In this document: positions 1-4,323 of the stretch, in pieces
How the letters are laid out: each line of letters opens with the position of its first letter
Numbering within the stretch: the first letter of the stretch is position 1
Assembly (NCBI GenBank): GCA_905235875.1
Contig: CAJONL010000062.1
Coordinates: 1-5,121, forward strand
Length of the DNA: 5,121 nucleotides
Source: an uncultured Bacilli bacterium
GTDB taxonomy: Bacteria > Bacillota_I > Bacilli_A > RF39 > UBA660
Direction: 5' to 3'
The notes under the pieces: generated by a model
The model's database searches: none
Seen by the model: only the letters and a program-made list of their open reading frames with translations
Told to the model about the DNA's origin: nothing
Position numbers and translations under genes: made by a program

Positions 1-183
1 AATCTTACAAACAGCTGGATTAGATGAAGAACTAATTAATACTAAATCAAGTCCTGCATAACTAGCAATTGTTCTAGCATCGGAAATAGATTTTACTCCC
101 ATTTTTTCTCCATTTGGCCCAATGACCATTACTTGTGCTACTTTTATTTGTTCGTTACACAACAATTCCTTATTTTTTGCTAT
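1..183 (-). CDS. infC: Translation initiation factor IF-3, N-terminal part (truncated by window edge)
   Basis: IF-3 binds the 30S subunit, keeps it apart from 50S and proofreads initiator tRNA/start-codon pairing. The 61 visible codons match the IF-3 N-terminal domain: NEQIKVAQVMVIGPNGEKMG (residues 10-29) corresponds to the family's NEEIRxxxVRLIxxNGEQLG, then residues 31-61 carry the S-x-x-x-A and GLDLVLI blocks and end at NPAVCKI, where the family has P-P-V-C-R/K-I. There is no in-frame ATG before codon 19, which is inside the conserved domain. The best-placed start is ATA at 183-181, with a strong GGAGGT site ending 7 nt upstream; TTG codons 7 and 8 are too far from that site and the upstream GTG lies inside it. 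Non-AUG starts (AUU in E. coli and Bacillus) are typical of infC and allow IF-3 to repress its own synthesis. The remaining C-terminal domain, and probably rpmI and rplT, lie left of the window. The identity is very secure and the AUA start is an inference. Confidence 0.95.
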   Translation of the reverse strand, partial: MAKNKELLCNEQIKVAQVMVIGPNGEKMGVKSISDARTIASYAGLDLVLISSSSNPAVCKI

Positions 184-189
184 ATAAAA

Positions 190-197
190 CACCTCCA
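190..197 (-). promoter_or_regulatory. Strong infC ribosome binding site deciding an AUA start
   Basis: The minus strand reads TGGAGGTG here, an extended match to the 16S anti-Shine-Dalgarno sequence. GGAGG is followed by 8 nt and then ATA, the normal spacing. No ATG, GTG or TTG sits at a usable distance in the infC frame, so this site is what selects the AUA codon. Confidence 0.85.
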
Positions 198-199
198 AT

Positions 200-229
200 A
201 AATATAAAAAGAATGCAAAATGCACTCTT
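200..229 (-). terminator. Attenuator terminator in the infC leader
   Basis: The minus strand reads AAGAGTGC, a 5-nt loop ATTTT, then GCATTCTT: an 8-bp stem with one G-T wobble, followed by a T-rich tract (TTTTTATATTT overall). It ends only a few bases before the infC ribosome site, so it acts within the leader and not at a gene end. Its left arm is sequestered when the long-range leader helix forms. Confidence 0.75.
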
Positions 230-307
230 ATCCACCACATAAAAACATAAAAAATATTTTCATTGGCTCTTTACCTATAGCTATTTGCTATCAGGTGGAT
301 AATGCAT
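209..307 (-). promoter_or_regulatory. L20-type autoregulatory leader of the infC operon
   Basis: The transcribed (minus) leader can form a long-range helix. The 5' arm (plus 294-307, read ATGCATTATCCACC) pairs with a 3' arm (plus 220-236) as a 9-bp helix (TTATCCACC/GGTGGATAA) plus a 5-bp helix (ATGCA/TGCAT), separated by a GAG bulge. Inside it is a small hairpin ATAGC-N5-GCTAT (277-291). The 3' arm shares bases with the downstream terminator at 209-229, so the two structures exclude each other. In Bacillota, ribosomal protein L20 binds such a leader upstream of infC-rpmI-rplT and promotes early termination (Rfam L20_leader family). Position, long-range pairing and terminator all fit. I assigned the family by context and structure, not by a covariance-model search. 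Confidence 0.8.
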
Positions 308-329
308 CTCTTTCCTTTTTCACAAATAG

Positions 330-358
330 ATTATACATAAAGTATATTAGTTTGTCAA
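330..358 (-). promoter_or_regulatory. infC promoter, consensus -35/-10
   Basis: The minus strand carries TTGACA (358-353), a 17-bp spacer and TATAAT (335-330), a perfect vegetative sigma-factor promoter. Transcription should start near 323, giving a leader of about 140 nt that contains the whole L20-type structure. Confidence 0.9.
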
Positions 359-399
359 TAAAAATATGAAGTTTTATAAAAATATAAGTATTAAAAAAA

Positions 400-489
400 C
401 TATCTTTTAGTAGATTTATAAATCTTATATATTAAATAAATTAAAAACCATACTAAAAGTAACGAGTAAAAGTATTTTATCAAATTCAT
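400..489 (-). CDS. 29-aa single-helix membrane peptide, function unknown
   Basis: A 29-codon ORF starts at ATG 489 and ends at TAG 400. A ribosome site GGGGTGAT lies just upstream with about 8 nt between its GGGG core and the ATG, matching the GGTGAT part of the anti-Shine-Dalgarno complement. A strong promoter (515-543) places the transcript start about 20 nt before the ATG. The peptide begins MNLIKYFYS, has a hydrophobic aromatic core SLLLVWFLIYLIYKIY (residues 9-24) that could span the membrane once, and ends in a basic tail KSTKR. This suggests N-out/C-in topology by the positive-inside rule. I do not recognise a family. The form resembles small membrane regulators and type I toxin-like peptides, but no antitoxin RNA is evident. 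It is divergent from the HTH gene at 618. No clear terminator separates it from the infC promoter, so some transcripts could read on into infC. Confidence 0.6.
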   Translation of the reverse strand: MNLIKYFYSLLLVWFLIYLIYKIYKSTKR

Positions 490-514
490 CTAAATCACCC
501 CAAAGGTATTTTTA

Positions 515-543
515 ATTATAGGAAGATATAACACTTAAGTCAA
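515..543 (-). promoter_or_regulatory. Promoter of the 29-aa membrane peptide ORF
   Basis: The minus strand reads TTGACT (543-538), a 17-bp spacer and TATAAT (520-515), matching 11 of 12 consensus bases. Predicted start is near 508. The next ORF downstream is the 29-codon one. The promoter could also supply extra transcription to infC. Confidence 0.8.
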
Positions 544-549
544 GATAAA

Positions 550-569
550 AAAGGGAGAATAATCCCTTT
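550..569. promoter_or_regulatory. Perfect dyad between divergent promoters: operator or minus-strand terminator
   Basis: AAAGGGA and TCCCTTT form perfect 7-bp arms around a 6-bp centre (GAATAA). On the minus strand the hairpin is followed by TTTATCTT, giving a continuous run of six T, like a short intrinsic terminator; yet no minus-strand gene lies directly upstream to need one. As DNA it spans about -42 to -61 of the peptide-ORF promoter and covers the -35 position of the HTH gene promoter, a classic place for an operator used by a divergently encoded regulator. I favour the operator reading slightly. Confidence 0.5.
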
Positions 570-583
570 AACATATATTCCTT

Positions 584-610
584 TATAATCTACCATAATA
601 ATAAGAGAGG
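584..610 (+). promoter_or_regulatory. -10 element and ribosome site of the HTH gene
   Basis: TATAAT occurs at 584-589, with an expected start near 596. The -35 position (about 561-566) has no recognisable TTGACA, so the promoter may be weak or regulated. The ribosome site AGAGAGG (604-610) lies 7 nt before the ATG at 618. Confidence 0.5.
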
Positions 611-617
611 TAAAATT

Positions 618-854
618 ATGACATATAAGGTAAAATTTGAAAATAGTGTTTATTACTTTAATTTAGAAAACCTACTAAAAAAGAAAAACATCTCTAAATA
701 TATGTTAGAAAAAGATACAGGAATAGATCATAAAACAATTCAAAACTACTGCCTAGGTAATCTTAAAAGACTAGATATGAAAGTAATAGCAATTTTCTGT
801 GAATACTTAGATTGTAACTTTAATGATATAATTTCTATTGAAAGAGAAAAATAA
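618..854 (+). CDS. Small Xre/YozG-type helix-turn-helix regulator
   Basis: A 78-aa protein that is almost entirely one DNA-binding domain of the Cro/C1 type, closest in layout to the HTH_26/YozG group. Residues 16-22 form helix 1 (LENLLKK), 25-33 the helix carrying S-K-Y-M-L-E-K, 35-45 the turn and recognition helix (GIDHKTIQNYC), and 47-75 the closing helices with the family pattern LKRLDMKVIAIFCEYLDCN (49-67), ending in a D-I-I motif. The first 15 residues are a short polar/aromatic extension, possibly a beta strand used in dimer contact. There is no ligand domain, so it probably works as a simple dimeric repressor or activator. It has its own ribosome site and a good terminator, so it is a single-gene unit. 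The dyad at 550-569 and the divergent membrane-peptide ORF are its most likely targets, which is inference from position only. Confidence 0.85.
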   Translation: MTYKVKFENSVYYFNLENLLKKKNISKYMLEKDTGIDHKTIQNYCLGNLKRLDMKVIAIFCEYLDCNFNDIISIEREK

Positions 855-890
855 GAATATAATAAAACAGTTATATTCCTTTTTATTTTT
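855..890 (+). terminator. Intrinsic terminator after the HTH gene
   Basis: GAATATAA and TTATATTC form a perfect 8-bp stem around an 8-nt loop, starting right after the stop codon. The stem is followed by CTTTTTATTTTT. The stem is A/T-rich, so termination may be incomplete and some transcription could pass into murI. Confidence 0.75.
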
Positions 891-908
891 AAAAAAATAA
901 AATGAATA

Positions 909-929
909 TGCTATAATTCTTATAGGTGA
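909..929 (+). promoter_or_regulatory. Extended -10 promoter and overlapping ribosome site of murI
   Basis: TGCTATAAT (909-917) is a perfect extended -10 element. The -35 position, 17 bp upstream, reads TTAAAA (4 of 6). The expected start is near 924, which coincides with the beginning of the ribosome site AGGTGA (924-929). The leader before ATG 935 would therefore be only about 11 nt. This layout argues against the GTG at 926 as start, since it would have no ribosome site. Confidence 0.7.
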
Positions 930-934
930 CTATT

Positions 935-1669
935 ATGGATAAAAGACCAATAATATTTTTTGATTCAGGTATCGGAGGTAGTACTATTCTAAAAGAAGTA
1001 ATTAAACTATTACCTAATGAAAACTATATATATTTCCCTGACATAGAAAACAATCCTTATGGAAATAAATCTAAAAAAGAATTATTTATAATAGTTGATA
1101 ATGTTATACAAAAATTATTAAAATATAACCCAAAACTTATAGTTTGTGCATGTAATACTGCTACTACTATGGTTTTAAACAATATAAGAGATAAATATAA
1201 AGATATTACTTTTATTGGTACAGAACCTGCTGTTAAAGTAGTACATGATTTTTATAAAAATAAAAATACTATAATTCTAACTACTAGAGGTACAGGTGAT
1301 AGTAAAAGGTTTAATGAACTTTTAACAAAATATAAAACAATAAATAGCAAATTAATCGAAGCACCTTTACTTGCTGAATTAATTGAAAAAAATAAAAAAA
1401 CTTATAATTATCTAAAAAAATTGTTAATAAATGAACAAGGTACTGAAGTAGTAGTTCTAGGTTGTACACATTTTCCACTTGTAAAAAAGGATATTAAAAG
1501 AATACTTGGTGATGTATCCTTTATAGACGGAAGTATTGGCGTTGCAAAAAGAATAAATAATATTTTAAAAGAAACAAAAGGTTATAATAATAACTATAGT
1601 TTAGAAATATTAACAAATAATAACATGATTAAAGAAAGAATTATTAATATATTAAAAGATGAGAACTAA
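935..1669 (+). CDS. murI: Glutamate racemase
   Basis: Interconverts L- and D-glutamate without a cofactor, supplying D-Glu for the peptidoglycan stem peptide in the cytoplasm. With the ATG at 935 the protein has 244 aa, slightly short of the usual 260-270. All family signatures are present: FFDSGIGGSTILKE (8-21) with the Asp10-Ser11 pair, NNPYG (39-43), the first catalytic cysteine in ACNTA (Cys73), GTEPA (95-99), and the second catalytic centre in LGCTHFPL (Cys177, His179). I prefer ATG 935 over the in-frame GTG at 926 because AGGTGA sits at the right distance from the ATG, and the protein then begins MDKRPIIFFDSG as in the family. It is flanked by a terminator upstream and converges with eno; the two stops overlap. 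With the FemABX gene further right it gives this segment a cell-wall character. It shows that the organism makes peptidoglycan. Confidence 0.96.
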   Translation: MDKRPIIFFDSGIGGSTILKEVIKLLPNENYIYFPDIENNPYGNKSKKELFIIVDNVIQKLLKYNPKLIVCACNTATTMVLNNIRDKYKDITFIGTEPAVKVVHDFYKNKNTIILTTRGTGDSKRFNELLTKYKTINSKLIEAPLLAELIEKNKKTYNYLKKLLINEQGTEVVVLGCTHFPLVKKDIKRILGDVSFIDGSIGVAKRINNILKETKGYNNNYSLEILTNNNMIKERIINILKDEN

Positions 1670-1678
1670 TTCTCATCT
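1657..1678. terminator. Shared convergent hairpin holding both murI and eno stop codons
   Basis: AGATGAGAA (1657-1665) and TTCTCATCT (1670-1678) form a perfect 9-bp stem. The 4-nt loop CTAA contains the murI stop (TAA, 1667-1669) and, on the other strand, the eno stop (TAG, 1668-1666). On the minus strand the stem is followed by TTTTAATATATTAAT, a weak U-tract, so it probably terminates eno. On the plus strand there is no U-tract, so for murI it may act more as a 3'-end stabiliser. Confidence 0.65.
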
Positions 1679-2895
1679 AAAACTATTTCTTCCTCTATTC
1701 GTATAAGCTCATTATATTTACAGATTCTATCCATTCTAGACATAGAACCTGTTTTTATTTGCCCCAAATCAAGTCCTACTGCAAAGTGACTAATAAATGT
1801 ATCATCTGTTTCACCACTTCTATGAGATATAATTGTATTGTAATTACACATTTTTGCACATTTAATAGTGTTTAACATCTCTGTAACAGTACCTATTTGA
1901 TTAGCTTTAAGTAAAATAGCATTACCAGCTTTCATATCATTAGCTTTTTTTAAATACTTTTCGTTGGTTACAAAAAGATCATCACCAACAAGTTGTATCT
2001 TTTTTCCAAAAAGCTCTGTCATTTTTTTGAACCCTTCAAAATCTGTTTCGACTACTGGATCCTCAATTGAAATTATTGGATACTTCTCAATTAAGTCATT
2101 ATAATATGTACATAATTGATCAAAACTCAATTTTCTATTATTAATTGTATAATAACCATCTTTATAAATCTCAGAAGCAGCTACATCTAGAGCAATAGAA
2201 ACATCTTCATAGAGTTTGTAACCAGCTTTAGTAATAGCTTCACAAATTAAATCTAAAGCCATTTCATTACTATCTAAATTAGGAGCAAATCCTCCCTCAT
2301 CTCCTACTGAAGTTACAAGTCCTTTTTCTTTAAGTATTTTTTTCAAAGTATGAAATACTTCACTACCAACTCTAATCCTGTCTTTAATAAATCTCCCTTT
2401 TGGTACAATCATAAATTCTTGTATTTCTAAATTATTATCCGCATGACTTCCTCCATTTAAAATATTCATCATACAAAGTGGCATACTTTTACCATCTCCC
2501 AAGTATTTATATAAAGGAAGTCCCTTACTATTAGCTGATGCCTTTAAAACCGCAAGAGATACTCCAAGAATTGCATTAGCACCAAGTATCCTTTTATTTT
2601 CAGTATTATCAAGTTTAATCATTACTTCATCAATATATTCTTGATTATAAGCATCAAGGCCTTTTAAAGCAGGATAAATAATATTGTTAACATTATTACA
2701 TGCTTTTAAAACTCCAAGTCCTAAGTAATCCTTATCCCCATCTCTTAATTCTAAAGCTTCATTAGACCCAGTTGAAGCTCCACTTGGAACACTCGCCCTA
2801 CCAAATGATTTATCTTCTAACGTTACATCTACCTCAATTGTAGGATTGCCTCTAGAATCTAAAATTTGTCTTGCAAATATTTTTTCAATTTTCAT
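1666..2895 (-). CDS. eno: Enolase (phosphopyruvate hydratase)
   Basis: Converts 2-phosphoglycerate to phosphoenolpyruvate in glycolysis; Mg-dependent, cytoplasmic, and in many Gram-positives also found at the surface. The protein has 409 aa against about 430 in the family, and the C-terminus stops soon after RIEEE, lacking the usual last 10-15 residues. Catalytic and metal residues are all present: SGASTG loop (38-43), His151 in GGSHADNN, Glu160 in QEFM, Glu200 in GDEGGFAP, metal ligands Asp237 (DVAAS), Glu278 (SIEDP) and Asp305 (LVGDDLFVTN), Lys330 (LLKANQIGT), HRSGET (358-363) and Lys381 (GQIKTG). Normally invariant neighbours differ: the family's DENDWxGW is ETDFEGF here and the usual SRTDR/SRSDR is SRMDR. 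The start at ATG 2895 has a GGATGGTGA ribosome site and its own promoter. It is a single-gene unit, away from the usual gapA-pgk-tpi-pgm-eno cluster. Confidence 0.97.
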   Translation of the reverse strand: MKIEKIFARQILDSRGNPTIEVDVTLEDKSFGRASVPSGASTGSNEALELRDGDKDYLGLGVLKACNNVNNIIYPALKGLDAYNQEYIDEVMIKLDNTENKRILGANAILGVSLAVLKASANSKGLPLYKYLGDGKSMPLCMMNILNGGSHADNNLEIQEFMIVPKGRFIKDRIRVGSEVFHTLKKILKEKGLVTSVGDEGGFAPNLDSNEMALDLICEAITKAGYKLYEDVSIALDVAASEIYKDGYYTINNRKLSFDQLCTYYNDLIEKYPIISIEDPVVETDFEGFKKMTELFGKKIQLVGDDLFVTNEKYLKKANDMKAGNAILLKANQIGTVTEMLNTIKCAKMCNYNTIISHRSGETDDTFISHFAVGLDLGQIKTGSMSRMDRICKYNELIRIEEEIVLDEN

Positions 2896-2916
2896 TTTTT
2901 CACCATCCTATTATTT

Positions 2917-2944
2917 ATTATACATCAACTAAGAAGCATTACAA
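2917..2944 (-). promoter_or_regulatory. eno promoter
   Basis: The minus strand reads TTGTAA (2944-2939, 4 of 6), a 16-bp spacer and TATAAT (2922-2917). Expected start is near 2910, giving a leader of about 15 nt that contains the ribosome site. Its -35 lies only 8 bp from the -35 of the divergent promoter at 2953-2981. Confidence 0.65.
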
Positions 2945-2952
2945 AAAATTTA

Positions 2953-2981
2953 TTGATTTTTTTTTAAAAAAAAGCTATCAT
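2953..2981 (+). promoter_or_regulatory. FemABX-gene promoter with T9A8 spacer tract
   Basis: TTGATT (2953-2958, 4 of 6) and TATCAT (2976-2981, 5 of 6) are separated by 17 bp. The spacer is filled by nine T and eight A in a row (2957-2973), which also overlap the end of the -35. Expected start is near 2988, with a leader of about 27 nt containing AAGGAGAGG (3002-3010), 7 nt from the core AGGAG to the ATG at 3015. Confidence 0.6.
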
Positions 2982-3014
2982 ATTAATAGAATAAAATTAA
3001 TAAGGAGAGGTTAT

Positions 3015-4277
3015 ATGGTAAAAATTGCAAAACTATCTAAAGAACAATTTGACTATTTTTCAAACAATCACCCTCTTCATACATATTATCAATCATCAAA
3101 CTATGGAAATCTAATGGAAAAAGAAGGATTTACTTCAGAATATTATGGCTTTTTAAATAATCAAAACAATTTAATAGGAGCAAGCTTAATTATTACAAGG
3201 CCACTGGTTTTAGGATACAAATTTGCTTATGCCCCAAGAGGTTTTTTAATTAACTATGATGATAAAAACTTAATAAGAGATATAACAATTCAATTTAAAA
3301 ATTACCTAGCACAAAACAGTGTTGCATTTTTAAAAATAGATCCACCAGTTATTAATAATAAAAGAGATAGAAATGGAAAGATAATGAAAAGCCTATATAC
3401 AAATGACTTAATACCTTTTCTTAAAAATATTGGCTATCAATATTTTGGTGAAAATAAAAAATTTGAAACTTTAAAACCTAGATGGAATGCAATGCTCAAA
3501 GTAAAAGGCTCTACTAACACAATATTTAATAACTTTGAACATAATATTAAAAATAAGATAAGAAAAGCTGAATCTAGAGGAATAGAAATACTTCAAGGAA
3601 ATTATAACGATATCGAAATTTTTTATAAATTTATTGAAAAAAAGCACTATAGAAAATTAAGTTATTATAAACACTTCTATGAATCATTTGGAAATAACTT
3701 TGAATTATATTTTGCAAAACTTAATACAGAAAAATATCTAAACAATATAAAACAAATATATGAAAATGAACTACAAAAAAATGAAGAAATAAATTCTGAT
3801 ATTCAAAGTGCTGGAATAAAAAATAACATAAGCAATAAATTAACAAACTCAAAAATTAATTCTGATAAAGTATTAGCAATCTATAAAAAAGAATTAGAAA
3901 ACGCATCAGAGTTATTTACTAAAAATCCAGAAGGAATAATAATTGGAGCTACAGCCATTGTAATTGAAAAATATGGAGTAGATTTAATTATCGAAGGACA
4001 AAACCCAACATTTAAATTATTTTATCCAGCCTTTCTAACAAAGTGGTTTATTATTGAAAAGTACGCAAAAATGGGAGCAGTATATTTTGATTTAAATGCT
4101 ATAACTGGATACTTCGATGATAATAATGAATTTAAAGGATTAAATGAAATGAAATTAGGATTTGGTTCAGAAGTAAACGAATATATTGGAGAATTTGATT
4201 TAGTAATTAATAGCTTCATTTATAAACTTTATAAAAATGGCAAAATAGGAGCAAAAAAAGTTAATAGATATAACTAA
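3015..4277 (+). CDS. FemABX-family peptidoglycan interpeptide-bridge ligase
   Basis: Members transfer amino acids from aminoacyl-tRNA onto the lysine (or equivalent) side chain of lipid II, building the cross-bridge at the inner face of the membrane. The protein has 420 aa, a normal length. The reading frame is open back to 2871, but that part overlaps eno and lacks a ribosome site; ATG 3015 follows AAGGAGAGG. Residues 1-155 form the first GNAT-like half (QSSNYGNLMEKEGF, YAPRGFLINY, FLKIDPP). Residues 156-235 begin the second half with RWNAMLKV and the basic NIKNKIRKAESRGI (177-190). Residues about 236-305 are a polar helical insertion matching the coiled-coil arm of FemA/FemX. Residues 306-410 hold GATAIVI, the YFDLNAITGYFD motif (357-368) and LGFGSEVNEYIGEFDLVIN (381-399), the family's most conserved tail. 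The amino acid used and bridge position cannot be read from sequence. It is divergent from eno and convergent with a surface-protein gene. Confidence 0.93.
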   Translation: MVKIAKLSKEQFDYFSNNHPLHTYYQSSNYGNLMEKEGFTSEYYGFLNNQNNLIGASLIITRPLVLGYKFAYAPRGFLINYDDKNLIRDITIQFKNYLAQNSVAFLKIDPPVINNKRDRNGKIMKSLYTNDLIPFLKNIGYQYFGENKKFETLKPRWNAMLKVKGSTNTIFNNFEHNIKNKIRKAESRGIEILQGNYNDIEIFYKFIEKKHYRKLSYYKHFYESFGNNFELYFAKLNTEKYLNNIKQIYENELQKNEEINSDIQSAGIKNNISNKLTNSKINSDKVLAIYKKELENASELFTKNPEGIIIGATAIVIEKYGVDLIIEGQNPTFKLFYPAFLTKWFIIEKYAKMGAVYFDLNAITGYFDDNNEFKGLNEMKLGFGSEVNEYIGEFDLVINSFIYKLYKNGKIGAKKVNRYN

Positions 4278-4280
4278 GCT

Positions 4281-4318
4281 CTTTTTTTTTGCAAAAAAAA
4301 GGAAGTATAAACTTCCTT
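4281..4318. terminator. Shared convergent terminator, strong for the surface-protein gene
   Basis: AAGGAAGT (4299-4306) and ACTTCCTT (4311-4318) form a perfect 8-bp stem with loop ATAA. On the minus strand the stem runs straight into eight T in total (then GC), a strong terminator 6 nt after the surface-protein stop. On the plus strand only CATAATTATTT follows, a weak signal for the ligase gene. A second overlapping dyad, C-T8, TGC, A8-G (4281-4301), could form when the plus-strand transcript is made. Confidence 0.8.
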
Positions 4319-4323
4319 CATAA

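Noticed and set aside
302..340. Plus-strand 12-codon ORF from ATG 302 after AGGTGG
   Set aside because: The apparent ribosome site is the arm of the L20-type leader helix on the other strand and is too close to the ATG; no promoter is seen.
400..410. Terminator between the 29-aa ORF and the infC promoter
   Set aside because: The minus strand has a T7 run after the stop but only a 3-bp stem before it, so no convincing hairpin could be drawn.
926..934. GTG at 926 as the murI start
   Set aside because: There is no ribosome site before it and it lies within the AGGTGA site of ATG 935 and about 2 nt after the predicted transcript start.
2957..2973. T9A8 tract as an intrinsic terminator
   Set aside because: It lies in a divergent promoter region with no gene ending there, and a pure A/T stem would not form a stable hairpin.
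2871..3014. Upstream extension of the FemABX frame from ATG 2871
   Set aside because: It overlaps the start of eno and its promoter, is not like the family N-terminus, and lacks a ribosome site; ATG 3015 has AAGGAGAGG.
4022..4219. 65-codon minus-strand open frame
   Set aside because: It is antisense to the most conserved part of the FemABX gene, has no ribosome site, and its residues match no family I recognise; it is a shadow.
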